Source: a virus. From it: 43,020 bases of DNA. Positions within the stretch are counted from its first letter, which is position 1; each line of letters opens with the position of its first letter. Of this stretch, positions 1 to 9,047 are shown piece by piece. The stretch is taken from IMG/VR virus record IMGVR_UViG_3300021373_000622, positions 1 through 43,020 of that record; one strand, 5' to 3'. A program made the translations under genes and the position numbers. Below the pieces are notes generated by a model, which ran no database searches, was not told the DNA's origin, and saw only the letters and a program-made list of their open reading frames with translations.

Positions 1-129
1 GAATACAAAAATCAGTTTTTAGAGTTTCTAAGAAAGAACAGACCTAATGAAGAACAACCTAAACCAAAAGAAATCAAAGTAAGAAAAAGAAAAAGAAAAA
101 CCGCCGACATTAATTTAGAAGAAATTTAA
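1..129 (+). CDS. C-terminal end of an unidentified protein (partial)
   Basis: An open frame runs from the first base to a TAA at 127-129 and encodes a charged 42-residue tail with a very basic run (VRKRKRKRK) followed by TADINLEEI. Two bases separate it from the gp47 start, so it is the upstream member of the same unit. In T4 the late sigma gene 55 lies upstream of 47/46. This could be such a gene, but the tail carries no diagnostic motif and the identity is left open. Confidence 0.6.
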   Translation, partial: EYKNQFLEFLRKNRPNEEQPKPKEIKVRKRKRKTADINLEEI

Positions 130-131
130 TT

Positions 132-1193
132 ATGAAAATTGCCATGCTAAATGACACGCATTTTGGTGTCAGAAATGATAGTGAAGCATTTAGAGAATAT
201 CAATTAAGATTTTACAATGAAATCTTTTTTCCATACTTAGAAGAACATAAGATTAAAACACTTGTTCATTTGGGTGACGTAGTTGATAGAAGAAAATTTA
301 TTAACTTCAATACTGCTTCTGTTTTTAGAAAACAGTTTTGGGATAGATTATATGAAGAACAAATTGATACGCATATTATAATAGGTAACCACGATACTTA
401 TTATAAGAACACTAACGAAGTAAATGCCATTGAAAATCTTTATACTTCATTTGATAAGAAACACGAACCTTGGATATATACAAGACCATCAGTTGTAGAT
501 TTTGATGGCACTAGTATATTGTTTATGCCTTGGATATGTGATGATACAAGAGAAGAGTCTATGAAGATGATAGAAACTGCCAAAGCAGAAATCGTAATGG
601 GACATTTAGAAATCAAAGGTGTTGAAATGCAAAATGGCGTGATTAATGACCATGGTTTAAACAAATCAGATTTTAAAAGATTTGATAAAGTTATCTCTGG
701 ACACTTTCATAAACATACAGATGATGGACAAATATATTACAATGGTGCTCAATATGAAATGACATGGTCTGATTATAAAGATCAAAAGGCATTTAATATA
801 TTTGATACAGAAACAAGAGAAATAACAAGAGTAAACAATCCATTAACTATTCATAATAAAATAATCTATGATGATAAAAAAAATAACTATGATAACTTTG
901 ATTTAAAACCTTATCATAAACACTTTGTTAAACTTATTATACTTAATAAAACAAATGAGGAACAATTTGATAGACTTGTTAATAGATTATATAAAGAAAT
1001 ACAAATACATGATTTAACAATACTAGAAGACTTTTCCGATATTAAAGCAAGTGTTAAAGATGAGGCACTAGATATGGGCGAAGATACCATTACTTTTTTA
1101 AATAACTATGTAGATCAACTTGAAACAGATGTTGATAAACAAAAACTAAAAGAATATTTAAAATCTTTTTATGTAGAGGCAAACGATAGATGA
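132..1193 (+). CDS. 47: gp47-like recombination nuclease subunit (SbcD/Mre11 family)
   Basis: Phosphoesterase subunit of the phage Mre11/Rad50-type complex, which resects DNA ends for recombination-dependent replication and degrades host DNA. The metallophosphoesterase motifs appear in order: NDTHFG (D8, H10), LGDVVDRR (D49), GNHD (N86, H87), MGHLE (H158) and SGHFHKH (H191, H193). The 353 residues are close to T4 gp47 (339). Its stop codon overlaps the start of gp46, as in T4, which implies translational coupling in a 1:1 complex. Confidence 0.95.
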   Translation: MKIAMLNDTHFGVRNDSEAFREYQLRFYNEIFFPYLEEHKIKTLVHLGDVVDRRKFINFNTASVFRKQFWDRLYEEQIDTHIIIGNHDTYYKNTNEVNAIENLYTSFDKKHEPWIYTRPSVVDFDGTSILFMPWICDDTREESMKMIETAKAEIVMGHLEIKGVEMQNGVINDHGLNKSDFKRFDKVISGHFHKHTDDGQIYYNGAQYEMTWSDYKDQKAFNIFDTETREITRVNNPLTIHNKIIYDDKKNNYDNFDLKPYHKHFVKLIILNKTNEEQFDRLVNRLYKEIQIHDLTILEDFSDIKASVKDEALDMGEDTITFLNNYVDQLETDVDKQKLKEYLKSFYVEANDR

Positions 1194-2899
1194 TACAATT
1201 TCAAAAGATAAGATGGAAAAACTTTCTATCAACAGGTAATAATTTTATTGAAGTAGATTTAGAGAAATCAAAATCAACTTTGATTATAGGTGCTAATGGT
1301 TCTGGTAAGTCAACTTTGTTAGACGCCTTATGTTATGTTTTATTTAATAGACCATACAGAAATATTAAAAAAGATCAACTTGTTAATAGTATTAACGGTG
1401 GTGAATGTGAAATAGAAATAGAGTTTATTGTAAATAGAAGACAATATAAAGTTATCAGATGTATTAAACCAAACAAGTTTGAGATTTATTGTAATGGCGA
1501 TTTAGTTGACCAAGACGCTTCTGCTGTTGATTATCAAAAGTCTTTAGAAGAAAATATATTAAAATGTAACTATCGTGCTTTTTGCCAAACAGTAATACTT
1601 GGTTCTTCTTCATATGAACCATTTATGAAAATGAGAGATCAGTATAGACGAGAAGTTGTTGAAGAAATATTAGACATAAGAGTCTTTACTCATATGGATT
1701 ATTTAATAAGACAGAAACAAAACGAACTAGGTAAAAGTGTTGTTGAAGTTAAACATAGATTTGATTTGTTAAGTGAAAAATATAACCTACAGAAAAAACA
1801 TTTTGAAGAAATACAATCAAAAGACAATACAGTTATAGAAGATAAGAAAAAACAATTAAAAGAAAATGAAGTTAGTAATTACGAATATAACCAGAAATTA
1901 CAGTTACTCAATGAAAAAATTATATCTACAAAATCTGAAATATGGGGTGGTGAAAAACATATTCAAAAATCAAATGAACTGGCAAAACTAGAAGCAAAGA
2001 TTGAAACAAATCTATCAAATCACAAAAGAACTTTAGACTTTTTTCAAAACAATGATACATGCAACACATGTACACAACCAATAGATAAAAATTTTAAATT
2101 AAAAAAGATAAACGAAGAGGCACAGAAAATATCAGACTTAGAACTAGGTCTACAAGATTTAGAAAAAGAGATCAATAAAACAGATGAGAAAATAACTGAA
2201 TACAAAGAAATAGAAAAAAGACTTAATAAGTTAAATCTATCTGTTGCTAAAATCAATACTTCTATTTCAGAAATCAATAGACATTCAAATAGATTAGATA
2301 TAGAAATTGCAAAACTAAATGGTGAAACAGATTCAACAAATAACATTGCCGAACAAATAGAACAACTTAGAATAGATTTAGAAAAAGTAAATATTGAAAA
2401 AGATGAAATCATAGAGAAGAAAAAATACATTGATATTGCCAGAGAAATATTAAATGATACAGGAGTTAAGGCAAACATTATTAAAAAGTATATACCTATA
2501 ATGAATGGTCTTATCAATAAGTATCTAAGAGCAATGGACTTTTTTGTAAACTTTCACTTAGATGAAGAATTTAAAGAGACAATCAAAAGTAGGTTTAGAG
2601 ACGCTTTTGCATACAACAGTTTTAGTGAAGGTGAAAAACTAAGAATAGACTTGGCACTTTTATTTACTTGGCGTGAAATTGCCAGAATGAAAAACAGTAC
2701 AAATACTAATCTATTAATATTAGATGAGATATTTGATTCTAGTTTAGATGGTCAAGGAACAGATGATTTTTTTAGAATACTAAAAGAACTAACAAATCAA
2801 AATGCATTTATTATATCACACAAAGGAGATATACTATTTGACAAGTTTACAAATATAATGAAGTTTAGTAAGGTTAATAACTTCTCAACCATGGAGTAA
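1190..2899 (+). CDS. 46: gp46-like recombination ATPase subunit (SbcC/Rad50 family)
   Basis: SMC-like ATPase partner of gp47. The Walker A GANGSGKS is at 34-41 and the ABC signature SFSEGEKLR at about 477-485. The Walker B LLILDE is at about 508-513 and is followed by a D-loop SLD. The middle is charged coiled coil with a zinc-hook CNTC (C291, C294) near its centre, as expected for Rad50 dimerisation. Length 569 matches T4 gp46 (560). The ATG overlaps the gp47 stop by four bases. Function by homology: ATP-driven opening of the nuclease and DNA tethering during strand exchange. Confidence 0.95.
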   Translation: MIQFQKIRWKNFLSTGNNFIEVDLEKSKSTLIIGANGSGKSTLLDALCYVLFNRPYRNIKKDQLVNSINGGECEIEIEFIVNRRQYKVIRCIKPNKFEIYCNGDLVDQDASAVDYQKSLEENILKCNYRAFCQTVILGSSSYEPFMKMRDQYRREVVEEILDIRVFTHMDYLIRQKQNELGKSVVEVKHRFDLLSEKYNLQKKHFEEIQSKDNTVIEDKKKQLKENEVSNYEYNQKLQLLNEKIISTKSEIWGGEKHIQKSNELAKLEAKIETNLSNHKRTLDFFQNNDTCNTCTQPIDKNFKLKKINEEAQKISDLELGLQDLEKEINKTDEKITEYKEIEKRLNKLNLSVAKINTSISEINRHSNRLDIEIAKLNGETDSTNNIAEQIEQLRIDLEKVNIEKDEIIEKKKYIDIAREILNDTGVKANIIKKYIPIMNGLINKYLRAMDFFVNFHLDEEFKETIKSRFRDAFAYNSFSEGEKLRIDLALLFTWREIARMKNSTNTNLLILDEIFDSSLDGQGTDDFFRILKELTNQNAFIISHKGDILFDKFTNIMKFSKVNNFSTME

Positions 2900-2901
2900 T
2901 T

Positions 2902-3462
2902 ATGAAGTATGAATTGATACCACCAACTGATCCAAGAGTGCTTTCAAGTGTTGCACTTTTTGATATAGAGACATTTAAAAAAGAAGAAAAAATAGAACTA
3001 AAAGAATTTGTTGATAATCTTTTTGAAACAATGAAGAACTATGGTGGCATAGGCCTATCAGCAAATCAAGTCGGCAAACCATATCGTATGTTTGTTATGG
3101 GTGGTCATGCAGATATATCAAAAGGTAAAAAGTGGACTTGTATCAATCCTGAAGTTGTTGAGTTTAGTAAAGAAACAGTTAGATATAAAGAAGGATGCCT
3201 AACTTTTCCATTTCTATTCTTAGATATAGAAAGACCTAGATTAATAAAAGTAAAATATCTAAATGAAAAACTAGAAACAGTTGAAGAAACATTTGATGGT
3301 TTAGTTAGTAGATGTTATCAACATGAATTAGATCATATGCATGGCCAAGTTTTTACAGAAAAAGTTACTAAGTTTAAATTAGACAGAGCAATAGCAAGAA
3401 GAAACAAAGAAATAAAAAGATTAGAAAAAGTTAGAAAGGCAATGGCAAGTGGAACCGTATAA
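2902..3462 (+). CDS. def: Peptide deformylase
   Basis: Fe/Zn hydrolase that removes the N-formyl group from nascent proteins. All three family motifs are present: GIGLSANQ (49-56), EGCLTFP with the metal-ligand Cys99, and the HELDH metal site (H141, H145) with catalytic Glu142. At 186 residues it is slightly longer than most phage deformylases, with a basic C-terminal tail. Marine T4-like phages often carry def, thought to support rapid turnover or processing of phage-encoded proteins. It starts 2 bp after the gp46 stop and overlaps the next gene by 14 bp. Confidence 0.93.
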   Translation: MKYELIPPTDPRVLSSVALFDIETFKKEEKIELKEFVDNLFETMKNYGGIGLSANQVGKPYRMFVMGGHADISKGKKWTCINPEVVEFSKETVRYKEGCLTFPFLFLDIERPRLIKVKYLNEKLETVEETFDGLVSRCYQHELDHMHGQVFTEKVTKFKLDRAIARRNKEIKRLEKVRKAMASGTV

Positions 3463-4201
3463 ATTTCCTAAATTAGTTATTGAAGAACATGATGGTTTTC
3501 ATGTAGTAAGAGACGATCTATTAGAAGGTGGTTCTAAAAGACGTTTTGTTGATAGACTTATTAGAGAAGAAGTTGCTAAAGGTGCCGAAGAATTTGTTTA
3601 TGGTGGTTGCCCAGCAAATGGTTATGCTCAATTATCTTTAACTTTACAAGCAAAACATTATGGCAAAAAGGCAATATTCTTTATGGCAAAAAGATCATTA
3701 GACAACTTGCATCCATATCAAAAACAAGCATTAGAATATGGTGCTGATATACGTTGGGTGCCAAATGGTATGTTATCAGTTACTAAAAAAAGAGCAAGAG
3801 ATTATTTTTACGAAGACCCTATAAAGAGAAGAATATTACCATTAGGATTAGAAGATCAAAGAGTATTTGAAGATATAAGAGATATTGCCTCAACAATAGA
3901 AAAAGATTATAACATAGAAGTTAGTGAAGTATGGTCAGTAGGATCAAGTGGAACATTAACAAGAGGATTGCAAATGGCATTTCCAGACAAAGAAGTAAAC
4001 GTAGTTTCAGTTGGTCACAAAATGAAACAAAAAGAAATAGGCCGTGCTAATCTTTATATGTCAGATTATAAATTTACGCAAGAAGTAAAAGAAGAAGATC
4101 GTCCACCTTTTCCGTCAGTGCCAACATATGACGCAAAGGCATGGCCAGTAATGAAAAAATATGCTAAAAAAGGTGCTTTATTTTGGAATGTGGGTAAATA
4201 G
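3449..4201 (+). CDS. PLP-dependent enzyme, fold type II (cysteine synthase / ACC deaminase-like)
   Basis: The residue pattern of tryptophan-synthase-beta-superfamily enzymes is visible. RDDLLEGGSKRR (21-32) puts the probable Schiff-base lysine at K30. GGCPANGYAQ (52-61) corresponds to the substrate loop, and SVGSSGTLTRGL (163-174) to the phosphate-binding glycine loop. At 250 residues it is short for the family (usually 300-350), so part of a domain is missing or compact. The substrate cannot be told from sequence: amino-acid lyase or deaminase chemistry, or nucleotide/DNA-base modification, are both open. It overlaps def by 14 bp, so it belongs to the gp47-gp46-def transcript. Confidence 0.75.
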   Translation: MEPYKFPKLVIEEHDGFHVVRDDLLEGGSKRRFVDRLIREEVAKGAEEFVYGGCPANGYAQLSLTLQAKHYGKKAIFFMAKRSLDNLHPYQKQALEYGADIRWVPNGMLSVTKKRARDYFYEDPIKRRILPLGLEDQRVFEDIRDIASTIEKDYNIEVSEVWSVGSSGTLTRGLQMAFPDKEVNVVSVGHKMKQKEIGRANLYMSDYKFTQEVKEEDRPPFPSVPTYDAKAWPVMKKYAKKGALFWNVGK

Positions 4202-4209
4202 ACAGGTTA

Positions 4210-4238
4210 TTGACAAAATAGTTATTTTATGATATTAT
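4210..4238 (+). promoter_or_regulatory. Sigma70-like promoter, leaderless output
   Basis: TTGACA (4210-4215), a 17-bp spacer, and TATTAT (4233-4238) preceded by TGA (extended -10). The -10 ends six bases before the ATG at 4245, so transcription should start at or next to the start codon. There is no Shine-Dalgarno sequence in the gap. Confidence 0.8.
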
Positions 4239-4244
4239 AATAAT

Positions 4245-5324
4245 ATGAGCGATTTGTTGCAACAAACACACGATACAATAAAAGATAAAGGTTTTCCTTA
4301 TTATCCAACAGATAAGAAATGGAGAGACGATAAGTATAATCAATTATTGGCATTTAAAAGAGACACTATATTAGATAGACAACATAAAGTTATAGGTCAA
4401 TCAACACATGGTTTAAATCTTGCATGGTCTTATATGACACACTCCTGGGGTATTCAGTGTGGTAAAATGAGAACACCTATGGAGATATGGGAAGATGAAG
4501 AACATCTTAAAAAAGGCATAAACAAAATACTTACAGGAACATTCTTTAAACAAAAGAAACCACATGAAATAACAGACTCAGATATGAGATCAATGTTAAG
4601 AAGATATAGTGGCACTCAAATGGTTTCTAATTTTAGACCCACAGCGGCTGCAACTTTATATGATATATTTGTTGATAAAGATTCGCCATTAGAAGGAACA
4701 ACTGCTGGCACAGTGTGGGATCCAAGTATGGGTTATGGTGGTCGTTTATTAGGTGCAATCGCAGCTGGCGTAAATTATATAGGAACTGATCCATGTATTC
4801 CTACTTATAAGGGTTTAGAACAAATAAGAGACGCATATGGTCATCCTCATAAGTCTTATACATTATTAAGACAAGGTAGTGAAACATATAATCCTGAAGA
4901 AGAAAGTTTAGATTTTGTATTTACAAGTCCGCCATACTTTGGTTGGGAAGCATATGGTGATGAACCAGAACAATCAAGTATTAAATTCAGTAATAGTGAT
5001 TTGTGGAAAGAAGGATTTTTAAGACAGACTATTAAAAATGCATACAAAGGATTAAAGAAAGGTAAAAAACTTGCTTTAAACGTTGCAAACACAAAACAAT
5101 ACAAAACATTTGAAGAAGATACACACGATCTAATGGTTGATGAGGGATTTAAAGATATGGAAATATGGTGGTTATCACTATCAACACAACAAGGTGCCAC
5201 AACACAATCTACACTAGAAGGCACAGAAACAGAAAAAAAACAAAAGAACAATTATATAGGGCGATTCGAAAGACCGAATCTATCTGGTAGAAAATTCGAA
5301 CCAATATTCATCGGAACCAAGTAA
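4245..5324 (+). CDS. DNA methyltransferase-like protein with TSPPYF motif
   Basis: Contains an AdoMet-binding motif WDPSMGYGGR (158-167), an acidic strand end YIGTDP (178-183), and the amino-methyltransferase catalytic motif TSPPYF (227-232) characteristic of N4-cytosine/N6-adenine DNA methylases. The 150-residue N-terminal region may hold target recognition. The last 60 residues carry a Q/T-rich loop and a conserved-looking RFERPNLSG segment. It resembles the protein at 18958-20223 in architecture (domain order and both motifs), suggesting paralogues. A dedicated leaderless promoter sits directly upstream. Likely role: protection or marking of phage DNA. The target base is unknown. Confidence 0.8.
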   Translation: MSDLLQQTHDTIKDKGFPYYPTDKKWRDDKYNQLLAFKRDTILDRQHKVIGQSTHGLNLAWSYMTHSWGIQCGKMRTPMEIWEDEEHLKKGINKILTGTFFKQKKPHEITDSDMRSMLRRYSGTQMVSNFRPTAAATLYDIFVDKDSPLEGTTAGTVWDPSMGYGGRLLGAIAAGVNYIGTDPCIPTYKGLEQIRDAYGHPHKSYTLLRQGSETYNPEEESLDFVFTSPPYFGWEAYGDEPEQSSIKFSNSDLWKEGFLRQTIKNAYKGLKKGKKLALNVANTKQYKTFEEDTHDLMVDEGFKDMEIWWLSLSTQQGATTQSTLEGTETEKKQKNNYIGRFERPNLSGRKFEPIFIGTK

Positions 5325-5426
5325 AAAATCAAGTGTTCTCCTTTTGTTCTCCTGTGCGAATTGGCACACCCTCAAAAAACCCAATAAAATCAACAAAAAA
5401 AAAATTAAAAAAAAGCTCTAGGTCTA

Positions 5427-5455
5427 TTGACTTTTTAATCGTTTTCCTATATACT
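5427..5455 (+). promoter_or_regulatory. Sigma70-like promoter for the VWA gene
   Basis: TTGACT (5427-5432), a 17-bp spacer, and TATACT (5450-5455). The ATG at 5464 is eight bases further and has no Shine-Dalgarno sequence, so the transcript is leaderless or has a leader of one to three bases. The 138-base gap upstream (5325-5462) holds a TTCTCC direct repeat, a small TGTGC/GCACA hairpin (5353-5368) and an A-rich run. Confidence 0.75.
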
Positions 5456-5463
5456 ATACGAAT

Positions 5464-7578
5464 ATGAAAAACAAAAACACTATGAATATGACAAATACTA
5501 TTGAAAATAAAAGTACACTTGCTAAACTACTTGCTACTGAAAATATTGAAGTACAAGAAAATGCTACACAAACTGCTTCATTTGATGTTGCGAATAGAAT
5601 ATTAACTATCCCAATATTTAAAGAAGAACACAAATCAAAACATGTTTATGATATGTTGATCGGCCATGAGGTATCTCATGCTTTACATACACCAGCTGAA
5701 TCATGGAAATCTATGTCTGATAGATCAAAAGAATTTAGATCATTTGTTAATGTTATCGAAGATGCTAGAATTGATAAACTTATTCAAAGTAAATATCCAG
5801 GTTTAACTGTTGATTATATTGAAGGTTTTAAAAAGTTATATGCTGATAACTTCTTTGGTACTAAAGATAAAGATATTAACAAAGACTATACATTAATTGA
5901 TAAAATCAATCTATGGTTTAAATCATCTAAAAAACTAGATGTTAAATTTTCATCTAAAGAAAACAAATTCGTTGAGGCAGTTGATAACTGTAAATCATTT
6001 GATGATGTTTTAAAACTTGCTGAAGAAATCTTAGGTCACTGTAAAGAAGAATTGAAAAAACAACCTGAATTGACTAAGTCTTTTAAACAATCAAAAGAAA
6101 AATCTAAAGATGACGAATCTGAAACCGAACAAGACTCTATGTCTGCTGATGAAAAATTAGACAAGTGGGTTGAAAAACAAGAAGGTGAAAGTGACGAAGA
6201 AGTTAAAAAAGAACAAGATCAATCATTTTCAAATGGTGCTGGCGGTGACTTTCAACTTAGATCATTGACTAATGAGGCATACGATAATGCTAGAAAGGAT
6301 ATGTCTGATGATAAACAAGAAGGTAGAGTATATTCAACTCTTCCATCTGTTAATCTTAAAGATATAATCATTCCTTATTCTAAGTATATTAAAGATCATT
6401 ATATATTTGACTCTAAGTTAGATTCTTATGACAAGGCTTTATTAACTCATGCCAAAGAAGACACTAAAAAATTTATGAAAGAATCTAGTTCAGTTGTAAA
6501 TTATCTAGTTAAAGAATTTGAAATGAAAAAAAATGCTAAGTTATATGCTCGTGCTTCACAGGATAAAACAGGTATTGTTGATCCTTTGAAATTACATACT
6601 TATAAATTTGCTGAAGATATTTTCAAAAAAATTACTACTGTTCCTAATCAAAAAAATCATGGTATGATTTTATTACTTGATTGGTCTGGTTCTATGGCAA
6701 AAAACTTATTGCCTACTGTTGAACAATTATTAAACTTAGTTATGTTTTGTAAAAAGATCAACATACCTTTTTCAGTATATTCATTTATGAATCCTGATAA
6801 AACAGATAATACTAATCCTTTTAAAATTACAAAGAAAACTTTACAGGCAGATCAATCAACGAGACTAGTACAGTTATTCTCACATAAACAAAGTAAAACT
6901 GATTTTACTAGAGTATGTGAATTGTTACACCGATCTGCTAAGTATTTTTCTGGATACAGATCATATCACAGCCATGATAGAGTGCCAAGTATTCCACATG
7001 AATATTACCTATCATCAACTCCTTTAAACGAGTCGTTGATTGCTATGGATACAATCATTAAAAAGTTTAAGAATGATTATAAAGTAGAAAAACTTGCTCT
7101 TGTTACATTAACAGACGGTGCTTCAAACTCACTTAGAGGACACGGTGATTCTTTTTATGGTAAATCTTATGTTAGATTAAATAACAAATATCTTCCTGTA
7201 TCTGATTATAGTAGAGATAAAGATAACTTAACAAATACTTTAATTACTTTCTTAAAGAAAAAATATGATTTACAAACTGTTGGTTTCTTTTTGGCAGATA
7301 AGTTTAGAGAGTTACAGTGGAATTTGCCAATAAGTTTATCTTATAAACAAACTGAAATATTTAAAAAATTGTTTAGTAAAGATAAATTTGTGCCAGATTA
7401 TACAACTGCTTATGATGTTTATTTTTATGTTAAGGCAGATACTAAAGTTGTAAATACTGACATGTCTAATGTTGAGACAACTGATAAGAGAACATTGAAA
7501 AAAATGTTTATGTCTGGTATGAAAAAGAGATTGACGAGTCGAATCTTATTACAGAATTTTATAAAGAGAATCGCTTAA
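5464..7578 (+). CDS. CobT-like VWA-domain protein with N-terminal HExxH metallopeptidase-like motif
   Basis: A C-terminal von Willebrand A domain starts near residue 398 with the MIDAS motif DWSGS (406-410). It continues with LVTLTDGAS as the later metal-site loop. The N-terminal part contains GHEVSH (H68, E69, H72), followed 26 residues later by NVIEDAR (E99). This is the His-His-Glu arrangement of zinc metallopeptidases. A low-complexity acidic linker (about 200-260) joins the two. Marine T4-like phages carry such a gene next to the CobS-like AAA ATPase and it is usually named cobT. The layout fits better with MoxR/VWA chaperone or protease-like pairs than with a cobalt chelatase. 704 residues. 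Confidence 0.8.
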   Translation: MKNKNTMNMTNTIENKSTLAKLLATENIEVQENATQTASFDVANRILTIPIFKEEHKSKHVYDMLIGHEVSHALHTPAESWKSMSDRSKEFRSFVNVIEDARIDKLIQSKYPGLTVDYIEGFKKLYADNFFGTKDKDINKDYTLIDKINLWFKSSKKLDVKFSSKENKFVEAVDNCKSFDDVLKLAEEILGHCKEELKKQPELTKSFKQSKEKSKDDESETEQDSMSADEKLDKWVEKQEGESDEEVKKEQDQSFSNGAGGDFQLRSLTNEAYDNARKDMSDDKQEGRVYSTLPSVNLKDIIIPYSKYIKDHYIFDSKLDSYDKALLTHAKEDTKKFMKESSSVVNYLVKEFEMKKNAKLYARASQDKTGIVDPLKLHTYKFAEDIFKKITTVPNQKNHGMILLLDWSGSMAKNLLPTVEQLLNLVMFCKKINIPFSVYSFMNPDKTDNTNPFKITKKTLQADQSTRLVQLFSHKQSKTDFTRVCELLHRSAKYFSGYRSYHSHDRVPSIPHEYYLSSTPLNESLIAMDTIIKKFKNDYKVEKLALVTLTDGASNSLRGHGDSFYGKSYVRLNNKYLPVSDYSRDKDNLTNTLITFLKKKYDLQTVGFFLADKFRELQWNLPISLSYKQTEIFKKLFSKDKFVPDYTTAYDVYFYVKADTKVVNTDMSNVETTDKRTLKKMFMSGMKKRLTSRILLQNFIKRIA

Positions 7579-7640
7579 AAAACATGAGTGTTGCAAATAT
7601 GTCACACTATTTATTAAGTAAATCAATATAAAATAAGTGC

Positions 7641-7669
7641 TTGACTTTCATATGATTTTATGATAGGAT
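7641..7669 (+). promoter_or_regulatory. Sigma70-like promoter for the AAA ATPase gene
   Basis: TTGACT (7641-7646), a 17-bp spacer, and TAGGAT (7664-7669) preceded by TGA. The upstream sequence AATAAGTGC is shared with the promoters at 24883 and 32926. The leader carries a purine-rich Shine-Dalgarno sequence (AAAAGGAAAA) before the ATG at 7708, so this unit is not leaderless. Confidence 0.7.
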
Positions 7670-7707
7670 AGTACTATAAACAAATAAAAAAAAAGGAAAA
7701 AAACACT

Positions 7708-8955
7708 ATGAAAAAAGTTGACTTAAATAAAAAACAAAAACAATTTGTTGATTATGCTTTTAAAAAGTATAATAAAAAAGAATTGACAATAGCAGAATTG
7801 AAAGAAGCTAATGCTCATTTTGGTTGCAAGTATGCACCACAATGGTTAGTTAAAAATTCTGATTATAAAGTTGGTAAACAGTTGTACAAATTACCTATTG
7901 ACGGTAAAATTGCTGTTAAACAATTTGCTGAACCAACATGTCAAGGTTCTATGGAATTTGAAGGCAAGTTAAAAGAACCAGAACAATCGAAACTTGATAC
8001 TAAGGCTGCTTACATTGTTAGCTCCCTAACAGACAATGTAGTTCCTGAAAAAGATAATGACTTTGTTACCTTTGGTAACTTTGGTGATGTAAAAAACATT
8101 ATCAAATCTAAAAAGTTTTATCCAGTATTCATTACAGGATTATCTGGTAATGGTAAAACACTTGCTGTAACACAGGCATGTGCCGAGGCAAAACGTGAAA
8201 TGATCAGAGTCAATATTACTATTGAAACTGATGAGGATGATTTACTTGGCGGATACAGACTAAGAGACGGTGCAACTGTTTGGCAAAACGGTCCTGTTAT
8301 CGAGGCAATGGAAAGAGGTGCTGTTTTATTATTAGATGAAATCGACCTTGCTTCAAATAAGATTATGTGTTTACAACCAATCTTAGAAGGTTCTGGTGTC
8401 TATGTTAAAAAGATTAACAAGTTTGTTAAACCTAAACTTGGTTTCAATGTGATTGCAACTGCTAACACTAAAGGTCAAGGTAGTGATGATGGTAAATTCA
8501 TCGGAACTAATGTTCTTAACGAGGCATTCCTTGAAAGATTTCCAGTTACATTTGAACAACAATATCCTTCTGCTAAAATAGAAGAAAAAATTGTTTCAAA
8601 CAAACTAAAATCATTTGGTAAATCTGATGACAAGTTTGCTCATAACTTAGTTACTTGGGCAGATGTTATTAGAAAAACATATACCGATGGTGGTGTTGAT
8701 GAAATTATATCAACTAGAAGACTAGTACATATTGCTGAGGCATATGGTATCTTTAGAAATAAGATGAAGGCTATTTCAGTATGTACAAATAGATTTAACG
8801 ATGATACTAAAAAATCATTTGTTGATTTATATTCAAAAGTTGATAGTGGCGTTACTGCTGAACAGATCATGGAAGATCAAAAGAAGGCTGAAGATGCTGC
8901 TATATTACAAGATTCCAACGATAGTGAGGATGGTGAAGAGGACATATCTGTCTAA
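7708..8955 (+). CDS. cobS: CobS-like AAA+ ATPase (MoxR type)
   Basis: AAA+ module with Walker A GLSGNGKT (144-151), Walker B LLLDE (207-211) and a sensor-like IATANTKG segment. It also has an arginine-rich ERFPVTFEQQYPS region typical of MoxR/CobS proteins. The first 130 residues are a separate basic domain and the tail is strongly acidic. It follows the VWA protein, the classical partner of such ATPases, although it has its own promoter and Shine-Dalgarno leader. In phages the name cobS is widely used, but no cobalamin pathway genes accompany it here. A role in remodelling or unfolding a protein target together with the VWA protein is an inference. Confidence 0.85.
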   Translation: MKKVDLNKKQKQFVDYAFKKYNKKELTIAELKEANAHFGCKYAPQWLVKNSDYKVGKQLYKLPIDGKIAVKQFAEPTCQGSMEFEGKLKEPEQSKLDTKAAYIVSSLTDNVVPEKDNDFVTFGNFGDVKNIIKSKKFYPVFITGLSGNGKTLAVTQACAEAKREMIRVNITIETDEDDLLGGYRLRDGATVWQNGPVIEAMERGAVLLLDEIDLASNKIMCLQPILEGSGVYVKKINKFVKPKLGFNVIATANTKGQGSDDGKFIGTNVLNEAFLERFPVTFEQQYPSAKIEEKIVSNKLKSFGKSDDKFAHNLVTWADVIRKTYTDGGVDEIISTRRLVHIAEAYGIFRNKMKAISVCTNRFNDDTKKSFVDLYSKVDSGVTAEQIMEDQKKAEDAAILQDSNDSEDGEEDISV

Positions 8956-8992
8956 TCAGTAACCAAAAATCTATCATTCATAGTGTAAGTCC

Positions 8993-9022
8993 ACCTGTGG
9001 AGTTCAACGCTCCACAGGTTTA
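8993..9022 (+). terminator. Probable intrinsic terminator after the AAA ATPase
   Basis: A perfect 10-bp stem (ACCTGTGGAG 8993-9002 with CTCCACAGGT 9010-9019) and a 7-base loop, followed by TTAATTAC. It lies between the AAA gene and the next small gene. The T-tract is short, so it may be a partial terminator or an mRNA-stabilising hairpin. Confidence 0.75.
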
Positions 9023-9047
9023 ATTACATTATAACAAAGGAATAAAT

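Noticed and set aside
5464-8955. Cobaltochelatase / cobalamin synthesis function for the CobS/CobT-like pair
   Set aside because: The domain layout fits a general AAA/VWA machine, and no other cobalamin genes are present.
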